DNA of 23,686 nt from HGM12669 sp048527645 (GCA_048527645.1 DBGFNI010000027.1:1-23686), one strand, 5' to 3'; shown: positions 7,551 through 15,748, counted from the stretch's first letter. Notes: generated by a model from the sequence alone, not told the origin. Made by a program: numbers and translations.

Positions 7551-10500
7551 ATGAAACAAACAATCGGAAAACGACTGCTTGCTTTGGTGCTTTGCGTATA
7601 TGTCTTGCTCGGCGCCGCTCCGATGGCGCTCGCCCATGAATCAAAAGACGCCGGGGATGGCGGCGCGGGGATGGTTCAGGGGCAGATTGCGCCGATCAGC
7701 GATGCCTATCTCTCCTATCTGTCCGGCAACGGCGGCGGGCGCATCCCCTCCTCGCTGGATCTGTCCTATCTGAATGAAAGCTATCAGAATCTGATGCGCC
7801 GACGCAACGGGATCATGCCTGCCGGCTATGACCTGCGGGACTACGGGCTTGTGCCCCCCGTCACGGATCAGGGCATATACGGCACCTGCTGGACGTTCGG
7901 CACATTGGACGCGGCAGCCTCCGCGATGATGGAGCAGTTTCCCACGGTCTCTTTTTCCAAATGGCATCTGGCATGGTTCTCCTATGTCGGCCAGGAGGAG
8001 GAAGAGGGCACTTGGCTCAATACGCGTGATTCGGACGTCTATGACCCGTTCAATTTCGGCGGAGGCGATCAAATGGCGACCGCCACCATGGCAGCGTGGA
8101 AGGGGCCGGTGTATGAGCAGACCCTGCCCTACGGCTCTGCAACAGTCGACGAATCGTTGCGGTATGACGCCGACTACCATTTGCAGGACGTCTATGTTCT
8201 GCCCTACGGCAAGTACGAGGTGCTGGCATCAGAAATGCAACCCACAGCGACAATTCCGGTGATCAAGCAGCTGATGATGGAAAAAGGGGCGCTCAGCATT
8301 TCCTATTGCCATGACAGCAGCTATTACAACGAGGAAACCGCTTCGCACTATGCCGATACGTTCCATTTTTCCAACCACGAGGTGCTCTTGGTCGGCTGGG
8401 ACGACAACTACCCCAGGGAAAACTTCCGTGTCGAATGCCGGCCGGAAAACGACGGCGCATGGCTGGTGCGCAACAGTTGGGGCACCGACTGGGGCGATGC
8501 GGGCTATTTCTGGCTGTCCTATGAAGACAAAAGCATTGAATACGGCTCTTACTATCAACTGGAAGAAAACGATAATTACGCGCACAATTATCAGTATGAC
8601 ACGCTGGGTTGGAGCGTTTCCGTCGCTGCCGATGAATTCATCAATCCCGACAAGGCGACAATGGCGGGCTATCTGTCCAACATTTTCACGGCGGAAAGTG
8701 ACGAACAGCTGGAGGCAGTTTCATTTTACACCACAGACGCCGGAACCGAATATGAGATTTCGGTCTGGGCAGGCGTTTCCGAGGATGACCCGACCTCCGG
8801 CAGACTTGTTTACAGCGGGCAGAGCGGCAGAGAGCTTTACGCCGGGTATCACACCGTTGAGCTGGATCGCGCGGTCCGCCTGCAAGCCGGAGAACGCTTC
8901 AGCGTGGTGGTCTATCTGAAGAACAACACCTATCCCTATCCGATCGCCGCCGAGTGCTGTTTCATGCCTTACAGTCAGAGCGCGCCGCAAGCCACCGGAA
9001 GCGGCGGAGAAAGCTATTACAGTCTGGACGGCGAGCACTGGTCGGATGTGATCAATCTGGAATACCAGTTTTCCGATGTTCACGCAACGATCACCAATGT
9101 CTGCCTCAAAGCATTCACCAATCCCCTGCCCGATGACGGCGAAGCCTCCGCGAATGTGCGCTTTTCCCTTTTGCAGGGTCCGATTGCGCTGGGCAGCGAG
9201 CTTGCCCTCAGCGGTGCGGAAGAAATCTGCTATCAGATCGACGGGGGAGAAATCACCCGCTATACGGCGCCCATCGTTTTGGAGCGCGCATGCACCGTCA
9301 CGGCATGGAGCGTGACAAACGGCAAAAAGGGCAACGCTGTGACACGGTCATATACCCAGGTACGCTCCACGCTCACCGAGCTGATGATCCGTCAGGGCGG
9401 CAGCACCCTCAATTGCGATCTGTCTGACGGCACGGACAACTACACGCTGTATGTCAATCGGCAAACCGATCGGATCAATGTGCTTGCACGCGGCTGCGAT
9501 ACCATCACCGTAAACGGCGTGGAGGTCGCCTCCGACAGCTGGTCGGATGATATCCCGATCGCCGACGGCGGCCAGACCGTTGTGGAAATTGTTTCCTCCG
9601 CTGCGGGAAAACAGAGCCACGTCTATACCCTGACCGTGTGCCGCAGCGCGCTGAACTTTGACTTTCAGGCACAAACCGTTCATTATGACAGCAGTCTCTA
9701 CGGCCTGCAAGACGCAGACGGCAACCCCGTTGCAAACGGCGCCTCCGTCTCCGCATATTGCGGCACAGCGCTGTATCTGACCGATCTGTCCGGCAATGTA
9801 TTACAAAAGGAAATGGTACCCGCACGCGGTCTCGCGATTGGCTCACCGATTGATTTTGTCAACGAGCGGACGCTTTATACATACGGCACCTGGAATGAAA
9901 TCGCCGACAATCCCGAGATGGTCGGCGCCGTCAGTTGGCATGGCGGATCCATCCCGGTGCAGCCCGGACAAACCATCTACATCCGCAGAAAAGCAACGGA
10001 CACCGCCTTTGCCTCGCTGCCCGTACAGCTGAACATTCCTTCCGCCCGCCCGGACGCGCCCGACGCGGCCGTTGCTGACATTTCGCCGATCCATGTGGCA
10101 ATGCAGCAGATAGAGGGCGCAGAATATCGGATTGCGCCGGACGGCGAATGGCAGACCGATCCCGTTTTCACCGATCTGGAAGCCGATACCGATTACACTG
10201 TCGAGGTGCGCATCGCACCGACAGACGCCGACTTTGCCTCCCTGCCCGTTTCTGTTCCGATTCATACCTTGTCGGGCGCCACCCTGCCGATTTCCTACCT
10301 GTACGGCAGCGAGGAGGTCTTTTGCGGATCCGTTGCGCTCACCGAGGGAGTAAACATCATTGCAGCCAATACGGAGCAGCTGGCAGAATACGGTTTTGCA
10401 TTGCAGAATCCCGCGCAGCCGACCGTTACGGTTACGCTGACACGGCAGGGAGAAAAATGGGTTGCCGATGCACAGCAGGTTACGTTTTTCATTCAGCCGA

Positions 10501-11186
10501 CCGTTGATCCGACAGCGTTTTTCTATGAGGTGGTATACTGGGATGCCGACGGCAACCGTCTGCCGTGCGGCGGAAAGCAGTATTTTGACCGGGTCGGTTC
10601 CCTCAGCCGCGACAGCATCCCGCTGCCCTACGGCTATCAGGCGGTTTTGCCGGAAGACCCGGAGGACGAGGATTGGCTTTATCCGACCGGCATTTACTAC
10701 ATTGACGGCACCTGGAATGTGATTCCCAAAAAGGTTCATATGATCGTTGAAAAAATGGCGTGCGTGCAAATCACTTTTCGCACGCAAGACGGCGACGCGC
10801 TGACGGATGCAGACTACGCGCTGTATTACGGCGAGGAGGGAACGGAACAGCTCCGGGTCGCTTTGCCCGACGGCTATGAGGCGGTCGGCGCCGGCGCCTT
10901 CACCGTGCAGATCACGCGCGACGCCGGGAACCAACTGGTCGCCGATCCGGCAGAGATTTGCGTCACGGTGAAAAAAACCATCGAAACCAAACCGCAAACC
11001 CCGGCAGATCCCCCCAAGCAGCAACCGTCCGATTCCACAGATAAAACAGCAGCTCCCCCTGCCCCCGCCCCCTCCGCCGACGGCACGGGCGATCCGGGCA
11101 ATCTGACGCTGTGGGTGGTGCTGGCGCTGTGGTCCGGGGCCGCGCTCACGGCAACCGCGGTGTGGCGCAAAAAGAAAAAAGTATAA
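7551..11186 (+). CDS. Secreted C1A (papain-family) cysteine protease with lectin-like and beta-sandwich domains, probable surface anchor
   Basis: A 1211-residue modular exported protein. The start at ATG 7551 is chosen because CGGAGG (7535-7540) precedes it and it opens a signal peptide (MKQTIGKRLLALVLCVYVLL, cut near residue 28). The papain-fold domain spans about residues 90-325: oxyanion Gln107, catalytic Cys113 in GTCWTFG, His276 in FSNHEVLLVGWDD and Asn308 in RNSWGTDWGDAGYFW, so the triad is complete. A lectin-like domain typical of clostridial C1A proteases follows (about 327-472). Next come a chitobiase-C-terminal-like module (541-602), a cadherin-like beta-sandwich (606-698), an FN3-like stretch (833-905) and three related beta modules (912-1142). 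The C-terminus has a Pro-rich linker, TGD at 1179-1181, one hydrophobic helix and a Lys tail, resembling a sortase-type anchor without LPXTG. Probable role is cell-surface protein degradation or adhesion; the substrate is unknown. Confidence 0.87.
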   Translation: MKQTIGKRLLALVLCVYVLLGAAPMALAHESKDAGDGGAGMVQGQIAPISDAYLSYLSGNGGGRIPSSLDLSYLNESYQNLMRRRNGIMPAGYDLRDYGLVPPVTDQGIYGTCWTFGTLDAAASAMMEQFPTVSFSKWHLAWFSYVGQEEEEGTWLNTRDSDVYDPFNFGGGDQMATATMAAWKGPVYEQTLPYGSATVDESLRYDADYHLQDVYVLPYGKYEVLASEMQPTATIPVIKQLMMEKGALSISYCHDSSYYNEETASHYADTFHFSNHEVLLVGWDDNYPRENFRVECRPENDGAWLVRNSWGTDWGDAGYFWLSYEDKSIEYGSYYQLEENDNYAHNYQYDTLGWSVSVAADEFINPDKATMAGYLSNIFTAESDEQLEAVSFYTTDAGTEYEISVWAGVSEDDPTSGRLVYSGQSGRELYAGYHTVELDRAVRLQAGERFSVVVYLKNNTYPYPIAAECCFMPYSQSAPQATGSGGESYYSLDGEHWSDVINLEYQFSDVHATITNVCLKAFTNPLPDDGEASANVRFSLLQGPIALGSELALSGAEEICYQIDGGEITRYTAPIVLERACTVTAWSVTNGKKGNAVTRSYTQVRSTLTELMIRQGGSTLNCDLSDGTDNYTLYVNRQTDRINVLARGCDTITVNGVEVASDSWSDDIPIADGGQTVVEIVSSAAGKQSHVYTLTVCRSALNFDFQAQTVHYDSSLYGLQDADGNPVANGASVSAYCGTALYLTDLSGNVLQKEMVPARGLAIGSPIDFVNERTLYTYGTWNEIADNPEMVGAVSWHGGSIPVQPGQTIYIRRKATDTAFASLPVQLNIPSARPDAPDAAVADISPIHVAMQQIEGAEYRIAPDGEWQTDPVFTDLEADTDYTVEVRIAPTDADFASLPVSVPIHTLSGATLPISYLYGSEEVFCGSVALTEGVNIIAANTEQLAEYGFALQNPAQPTVTVTLTRQGEKWVADAQQVTFFIQPTVDPTAFFYEVVYWDADGNRLPCGGKQYFDRVGSLSRDSIPLPYGYQAVLPEDPEDEDWLYPTGIYYIDGTWNVIPKKVHMIVEKMACVQITFRTQDGDALTDADYALYYGEEGTEQLRVALPDGYEAVGAGAFTVQITRDAGNQLVADPAEICVTVKKTIETKPQTPADPPKQQPSDSTDKTAAPPAPAPSADGTGDPGNLTLWVVLALWSGAALTATAVWRKKKKV

Positions 11187-11205
11187 AGAATGAGGAGACA
11201 AATCA

Positions 11206-12333
11206 ATGACAGAAAAAGAAATACGGGAGCTGCGCAGGCGCTTCCGTCCGGATCAAAGCAATATTTCCAATATTATGGGATGCCTGGTGAACGGAGAAAA
11301 GGAAATCGTCGCACAGTTTGATCAGTCAACGGCAACCAGCAGCTCCGAGGACACCGAGCTGCTGCTGTCTGTCATGAAAAAAGTGCTCTCCGGCGGACTG
11401 GGAACCAATCTGCTCCCGCTGGAGTTTTCCACCGCGCAGGTGTCTGACAGTGCGCAGCACCGCCTGCTGATGCAGCTGCGTGCGTCTGCGTGTAAGGACA
11501 AGGACGCGCTGACCCGGTTTTATCAGAATGTGATACAGAGCGTGTCCATGGACGGCAGCTATGTCATTCTGCTTGCCGCCGACCGTTATGACGTCTTTTC
11601 CAACGCCGCTGACGGAGAGAAGGCGCTGGAGTCCGATCATGTATTCTCCTATATCGTGTGCTGCATATGCCCGGTCAAGCCGTCTCACGGAGGACTCAGT
11701 TTTTCCCCGCAGGAAAACGCCTTGCGCGCCGTGGGCATCCGTTCTGTTTTGGGTGCGCCGGCATTGGGCTTTCTTTTCCCTGCGTTTGACGACAGAGCGG
11801 CAAACATATACGGCACGCTGTATTATACGCGCGACGTCTCCGATGTACATCCCGCGTTTATCGAAAATATATTCGGCACCGATCTGCCGCTGTCCGCCTC
11901 GGAGCAGAAGGACGGCTTCGGCGCGTGCCTGACGCAGTCGCTGGCGGACGAATGTGAATTTGAGGTCATGCGCTCCGTACACGGTCAGATTTCCGCCATG
12001 GTGGAGGAGCACAAGAACGCACGGGAGGAGCAGCCGCTGACGCTCTCCCGCGAGAATCTGCAAACGGTTCTGCAATACTGCGGCGTCGATGAGGAAAAGG
12101 TGGAGCAATTCGGCGAGCGGTTTGACGCGCAGTTCGGCGCTGACGCACACATCGCGCCGAAAAGCATTGTTGATACCCGCAGATTTGAGCTGAACACGCC
12201 CGATGTTTCCATTAAAGTGAATCCCGACCGCACCGATCTGGTATCCACACAGGTCATCAACGGCGTGCGGTATATCATGATCCGCGCAGGAAACGGCGTT
12301 GAAGTCAACGGCGTCTCCATCGATATTAAGTGA
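11206..12333 (+). CDS. DUF4317 domain-containing protein, function unknown
   Basis: A 375-residue cytoplasmic-looking protein with no signal peptide or membrane helix. I recognise it as the DUF4317 family of Clostridia by the opening pattern (EIRELRRRFRPDQSNISNI, a GCLVNGEKEIV segment), the middle block YIVCCICPVKPSHGGLSFSP followed by GFLFPAFDDRAANIYGTLYY, and the C-terminal SIVDTRRFELNTPDVSIKVN with NPDRTDLVSTQVINGVRYIMI. Its biochemical role is not known. GAGGAG (11192-11197) lies 8 bases before the ATG. The gene begins 19 bases after the protease stop, and the next gene starts 10 bases after its own stop, so it is almost certainly in the protease transcript. Confidence 0.85.
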   Translation: MTEKEIRELRRRFRPDQSNISNIMGCLVNGEKEIVAQFDQSTATSSSEDTELLLSVMKKVLSGGLGTNLLPLEFSTAQVSDSAQHRLLMQLRASACKDKDALTRFYQNVIQSVSMDGSYVILLAADRYDVFSNAADGEKALESDHVFSYIVCCICPVKPSHGGLSFSPQENALRAVGIRSVLGAPALGFLFPAFDDRAANIYGTLYYTRDVSDVHPAFIENIFGTDLPLSASEQKDGFGACLTQSLADECEFEVMRSVHGQISAMVEEHKNAREEQPLTLSRENLQTVLQYCGVDEEKVEQFGERFDAQFGADAHIAPKSIVDTRRFELNTPDVSIKVNPDRTDLVSTQVINGVRYIMIRAGNGVEVNGVSIDIK

Positions 12334-12343
12334 GGAAGCCGAT

Positions 12344-13156
12344 ATGCACGATCCTTTTTCCGTCTTTCTCTGCCCCGTATGCGGTATGCCGCTGTCTGCG
12401 GACAGCGCTGCGCTGCACTGTGCCAACGGGCATTGCTTTGACCTTGCCAAGCAAGGCTATGTCAATCTGCTCATGGCAAACAGCAGCTGCAAACGGCACG
12501 GCGACGACCGGCTGATGGTGCAGGCGAGAAAACGCTTTTTGGACAAGGGCTACTATGCCCCGCTGCGACAGGCAGTCAACGATATGCTGGGCGAGGGGCA
12601 CACGGTTTTGGACGCCGGCTGCGGAGAGGGCTATTATACCGCGCTGTTCGCGCAAAAGAATCAGGTATACGGCGTTGACATCTCCAAGGACGCGCTGAAA
12701 TATGCGGCAAAGCGCTGCCCGACCGCCCGGTTTGCCGTTGCAAGCATCTCTGCGATTCCGCTCGCAGACGGCGCGGTCGATACCGTTGTCAACATTTTCG
12801 CGCCGGACTGCCCCGCACAATTTGCCCGCGTTTTGCAGCCGGGCGGCAGATTCATTCAGGTGATGCCCATGGAGGATCATCTCATGGAGCTCAAAGCGGC
12901 GGTGTACGACGCGCCGTATCGCAATCCCCCGGTGTGCACCGCGCAGCCCGGTTTTGTGCTGCGCGCATCCCGTACGGTGAAATACCGCATCACCCTGGAC
13001 TGCTCCGAGGATATTGACGCGCTGTTCAAAATGACGCCCTATTATTACAAAACCTCCCGGGCAGATCAGGAAAAGGCTGCCAAGCTGACGCAGCTTGACA
13101 CCCGCCTGGAATTTTTCATCGCCGAATATGGCAAAGCCGAAGACGCCGACGCGTAA
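12344..13156 (+). CDS. rlmA: RlmA-type 23S rRNA (guanine-N1)-methyltransferase
   Basis: A 270-residue SAM-dependent methyltransferase of the RlmA(I)/RlmA(II, TlrB) family, which methylates N1 of a guanine in domain II of 23S rRNA (G745 or G748). The N-terminal zinc knuckle uses Cys10, Cys13, Cys26 and His30 (LCPVCGMPL, then HCANGHCFDLAKQGYVNLL). SAM motif I is LDAGCGEGYY (89-98), followed by YGVDISKDALKYAAKR and the family motif NIFAPDCPAQFARVLQPGG. The start at ATG 12344 is favoured over an upstream in-frame ATG because GAGGAA (12332-12337) sits 6 bases before it and the zinc knuckle then begins at the expected place. G745 versus G748 cannot be decided from the sequence. It is the third gene of the protease operon. 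Confidence 0.88.
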   Translation: MHDPFSVFLCPVCGMPLSADSAALHCANGHCFDLAKQGYVNLLMANSSCKRHGDDRLMVQARKRFLDKGYYAPLRQAVNDMLGEGHTVLDAGCGEGYYTALFAQKNQVYGVDISKDALKYAAKRCPTARFAVASISAIPLADGAVDTVVNIFAPDCPAQFARVLQPGGRFIQVMPMEDHLMELKAAVYDAPYRNPPVCTAQPGFVLRASRTVKYRITLDCSEDIDALFKMTPYYYKTSRADQEKAAKLTQLDTRLEFFIAEYGKAEDADA

Positions 13157-13169
13157 GCGCGCGGTAAAA

Positions 13170-13220
13170 AACAAGCACGGCGCTTTCCTTTACGGAAAGC
13201 GCCGTTTGATTGTGCTTGTT
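13170..13220. terminator. Nested, probably bidirectional terminator between rlmA and the membrane-protein operon
   Basis: The inner stem is 12 bp (13177-13188 with 13194-13205, loop TTTAC). A second outer stem, AACAAGCAC (13170-13178) with GTGCTTGTT (13212-13220), overlaps its base and can form with an 8-base bulge. On the minus strand the outer stem runs directly into a T-run (A-run at 13166-13171 on plus), which fits termination of the minus-strand operon. The plus-strand side has only a weak T-rich tail. Confidence 0.75.
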
Positions 13221-13227
13221 ATGCAGA

Positions 13228-14085
13228 TTAGTCCGCTTGCTCCTCCGATTCCGCGGGAGGGGACAGCGGTATTTTTTTGCGGATCACCGCGATCCGCCGC
13301 CGAAAACTGCGGGCGACGCCGAGCATGATAAACACGCCGGCTAAGCCGATGAGCAGCAACAGCACATACGGGAACACAAAGGAAAACACCTCTCTGCCGT
13401 CCAGAAAAAAGCTGCCGTTCGCCACAAAGGTCATCACCGACTCCGGCAGATCCTCCGCCGCGCTGAGCAGCGTCTGAACAACCGCCACGCTGATGCAGAT
13501 CCCGGGCATCGGATTTTTCTTCTGCTCCGTTTCCGTCTTTTGGCTGCGGTATTCCTCTGCCAGCACCGCGCAAAGCCAGATCAAAACCGCCGGCGGGAGC
13601 ATGAACGCAATCAGATACAGGATATAGTGTCCGATATTTTCTCCGATCGCCCCGAGCAGCGCTTGCAGCACCTCGGCGGAAAAGCCGACCCCCTCCATCA
13701 CCATGGAGGACAGAACCGTCTGCGCAATCAGCGAAAAGAAGGAGAGAAAGCAGAATGCAAGCAATACCCAAACCTGCGTTTTTGCCCTTTCCCTGCCCAG
13801 CTTCACAATGGCATACGCGGCAATGCCGTACATCACAAAGCGATACAGCCTGGTAAAAACCCGAAAGGAAACGGCATAATCCAATATATCAACCAAAACG
13901 TTTGTCTCGGTCATTTGCAGCTCCGCCGCCATCACGCAGAACATGATGCCAAGATCGACTACGAAAAATCCGATCAGCGCCGCCAGCCATGTCCTGCGGT
14001 TGACCGCGCGCCGAAAGGCGCGCAACTGCATATCCTCAACCGTATTTGCAGTCTTTGCCGGCGCCGTTTTTTTCTGTTTTTCCAT
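13228..14085 (-). CDS. Multi-pass membrane protein, function unknown
   Basis: A 285-residue protein I do not recognise. The N-terminal 30 residues are basic and soluble (MEKQKKTAPAKTANTVEDMQ). Hydrophobic segments lie at about 33-54, 78-97, 104-126, 151-176, 195-210 and 233-255, so five or six membrane helices are likely. The tail is basic (FRRRIAVIRKK) then acidic (AESEEQAD). The start at 14085 is supported by AAGGA upstream on the minus strand; longer in-frame readings would run back into ruvX with no SD. It is the last gene of the PfkB-like/ruvX transcript, 70 bases after ruvX, with small hairpins in the gap. No catalytic motif was found, and a sensing or transport role would be guesswork. 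Confidence 0.7.
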   Translation of the reverse strand: MEKQKKTAPAKTANTVEDMQLRAFRRAVNRRTWLAALIGFFVVDLGIMFCVMAAELQMTETNVLVDILDYAVSFRVFTRLYRFVMYGIAAYAIVKLGRERAKTQVWVLLAFCFLSFFSLIAQTVLSSMVMEGVGFSAEVLQALLGAIGENIGHYILYLIAFMLPPAVLIWLCAVLAEEYRSQKTETEQKKNPMPGICISVAVVQTLLSAAEDLPESVMTFVANGSFFLDGREVFSFVFPYVLLLLIGLAGVFIMLGVARSFRRRIAVIRKKIPLSPPAESEEQAD

Positions 14086-14098
14086 GTGTTTTCCTTCC

Positions 14099-14146
14099 CG
14101 CCGCCTGTAAAGCGGCGCCCCTCTGCGCATATCCGGCTGCGCAGAG
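14099..14146 (-). repeat. Two adjacent small hairpins between ruvX and the membrane-protein gene
   Basis: CTCTGCGC (14121-14128) pairs with GCGCAGAG (14139-14146), and CGCCGC (14099-14104) with GCGGCG (14112-14117). The second lies immediately before the SD of the downstream gene on the minus strand. Neither is followed by a T-run, so RNA processing or translational control is more likely than termination. Confidence 0.45.
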
Positions 14147-14155
14147 CGCATTTTC

Positions 14156-14587
14156 TTACTCACCGCGGCTTTTGCGCGCATCCAGATAGTTTTGCAAAAT
14201 GATTTGCGCCGACAGCGCATCCACTACTTTTTTTCGCTTTTTTGACTTGATATTGCTTTCACTCAGATACAAATGTGCCGCCACGGTGGTCAGCCGCTCG
14301 TCAAATGTGTCAATCGGAAGCTGCGTCATTTCACGCAATATTTCGATCAGCGCATCAACCTTTTGGGCACGCGGCCCCGCAGTACCGTTCATATTCAGCG
14401 GTTTGCCGATGACGATTCTGCATACGTCATACTGCTCTGCCGCCTGCACGATTTCTTTGGCGCAGCCCCTGTCATATCCGCTCCGGATGACGCCGATCCC
14501 ACCGGCAAGCAGGCCGGTCGGATCGGAAACGGCAAGTCCCGTCCGCGCATCGCCGTAATCCACACCGAGTATTCTCTTGGATGACAT
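14156..14587 (-). CDS. ruvX: Putative pre-16S rRNA nuclease / Holliday junction resolvase RuvX (YqgF)
   Basis: A 143-residue RNase H-fold nuclease of the YqgF/RuvX family. The family is essential in several bacteria and is implicated in maturing the 5' end of 16S rRNA; it was first described as a Holliday junction resolvase homologue. Visible motifs are ILGVDYGDARTGLAVSD (Asp10), RIVIGKPLNMNGTAGPRAQK, TFDERLTTVAA (Glu97) and VVDALSAQIILQNYLD (Asp123), giving the expected acidic triad. The start at 14587 has GGAGGGAG just upstream on the minus strand, and the length is the family norm. It lies 70 bases downstream of the PfkB-like gene and shares its transcript. Clostridial ruvX more often sits near alaS, so this context is somewhat different. 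Confidence 0.93.
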   Translation of the reverse strand: MSSKRILGVDYGDARTGLAVSDPTGLLAGGIGVIRSGYDRGCAKEIVQAAEQYDVCRIVIGKPLNMNGTAGPRAQKVDALIEILREMTQLPIDTFDERLTTVAAHLYLSESNIKSKKRKKVVDALSAQIILQNYLDARKSRGE

Positions 14588-14657
14588 GCTCTCCCTCCGT
14601 TCCGCCCCTGCGCAACGCCCGCCCAAAAGAGCGGAACAACGCGCACGGCAATCCGAT

Positions 14658-15575
14658 TTATGCGCGGCCGTCCGCTTGCTGTGCCGCTTGCACAATCAAA
14701 CGGTAAACCTCCTCACCGCGCGGAAGGCGGTCCATGCCGCCCGGTGCTTTCGCTGCAAACACCTGTGAGTAGTCTCCCACATAGCAGGCACGCTTCACAT
14801 TGCCTCCCGAACGCAGATATTCCGCGACAAATCCGGCGGTAAACGCCGCAAAAGCAGCCTGATCGTCGTCATATTCCCGCGCCGCACAGGGAAAGAGCTC
14901 CCGCATGTGCATCCCGTCATACAAATAGGTGCCCCGCCGCCCGAAATGCATCACATAGTACCGCGCCGGGATGCGAATCGACACAGCGAGCGCCAGCTTG
15001 TGCATATTGTTGGAATCCATATCGACAATCCGCGCGGCTTCCTTCTCATTCAAAAAGAGAACCTCGACGGCATATCGCCTGTTTTGATAGTCTATCTCCC
15101 GCTCCGATGCGCCGGACATGCGCAGAAACAGCGGAAGCTGCTTGTGCCCGCAAAAGGACAGTATCTGCTCTGTCACCTGCGCTTGCTGCCGATCCTCGAG
15201 AAACACGGCGTCCGGCAGGCTGTTGAAGGCAAGCTCCGCCTCGTTCCATGACAGTTTTGCGCGGCGCGGCGGAAACGAACCACTTTGCACCGCTCTGTCC
15301 TTCCATATTACCTCAAGACCGGTTCGGTCCTGCTCTGATATATGAATAAAGCGCCGGGAGAGACCATTTTGCTCATAAATTCTCAGCAACGCCTCCCCCA
15401 TATCGTCCGCGCCGATATGCGCACAGTGCAGGCAGTCCAGCCCCCACCGATGCATTGCAAGCGCCAATAAAGAACCGTTTCCTCCAAGGCCGAAGCGATA
15501 GGTGTCCTCTCCGGGGTGTGCGCACAGTTGCAGCTGCGCCGGCGAAAAGAGCAGCACCCTCTTCTGATTGCTCAT
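14658..15575 (-). CDS. PfkB/ribokinase-fold protein with degraded active-site motifs (possible pseudokinase)
   Basis: A 305-residue protein of the PfkB carbohydrate kinase fold. The N-terminal signature is recognisable as FGLGGNGSLLALAMHRWG (28-45), but the usual Asn is Leu36. The NxxE metal motif is kept (FLNEKEA, Asn176/Glu179), as is the GxxGxxL strand (GRRGTYLYDG). The C-terminal signature normally reads DTxGAGDxFxAGF; here it is DDQAAFAAFTAGF (237-249), so the anion-hole glycines are lost and the catalytic Asp is Ala243. I checked this in the bases (GCT GCT TTT GCG GCG TTT). The frame is intact, so it is not a simple pseudogene. Sugar phosphorylation is doubtful; binding or regulation is possible. 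It has its own promoter, divergent from pfkA. The SD (AAGGAG) is 13 bases from the ATG, longer than usual. Confidence 0.8.
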   Translation of the reverse strand: MSNQKRVLLFSPAQLQLCAHPGEDTYRFGLGGNGSLLALAMHRWGLDCLHCAHIGADDMGEALLRIYEQNGLSRRFIHISEQDRTGLEVIWKDRAVQSGSFPPRRAKLSWNEAELAFNSLPDAVFLEDRQQAQVTEQILSFCGHKQLPLFLRMSGASEREIDYQNRRYAVEVLFLNEKEAARIVDMDSNNMHKLALAVSIRIPARYYVMHFGRRGTYLYDGMHMRELFPCAAREYDDDQAAFAAFTAGFVAEYLRSGGNVKRACYVGDYSQVFAAKAPGGMDRLPRGEEVYRLIVQAAQQADGRA

Positions 15576-15612
15576 GCTGTCCCAAATGCTCCTTTTTCTT
15601 ACTCTGTATCAT

Positions 15613-15641
15613 ATTATAGCCGATTCCGCGCCGTTTGTAAA
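15613..15641 (-). promoter_or_regulatory. Sigma-A-type promoter for the PfkB-like/ruvX operon
   Basis: On the minus strand, TTTACA (15641-15636), a 17-base spacer and perfect TATAAT (15618-15613). The predicted start near 15606 gives a leader of about 30 bases. Confidence 0.8.
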
Positions 15642-15697
15642 TAAATTCCATTAAATTTCATTTTTTTGGAAGAAAACTATTGATTTTTGGGGCAAAC

Positions 15698-15703
15698 TAT
15701 AAT
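15698..15703 (+). promoter_or_regulatory. Candidate -10 element for pfkA
   Basis: A perfect TATAAT lies in an AT-rich region facing the PfkB-like promoter. No good -35 lies 16-18 bases upstream; TTGATT at 15680-15685 is only 12 bases away. An activator-dependent or weak promoter is possible. Confidence 0.5.
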
Positions 15704-15730
15704 AAAATAACTCTACACAGTAAAAAAATC

Positions 15731-15748
15731 CGCTTTTCAAACAAAGCG
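15731..15748 (+). promoter_or_regulatory. Small hairpin in the pfkA leader
   Basis: CGCTTT (15731-15736) pairs with AAAGCG (15743-15748) around TCAAAC, and two further pairs form beyond a mismatch. No T-run follows. Confidence 0.35.

Noticed and set aside
9843..11201. 452-codon minus-strand frame opposite the protease gene
   Set aside because: Antisense to a coherent modular exported protein, low-complexity Arg/Gly composition, no start signals.
11326..12450. 374-codon minus-strand frame opposite DUF4317 and rlmA
   Set aside because: Spans two well-supported plus-strand genes and their junction; a shadow.
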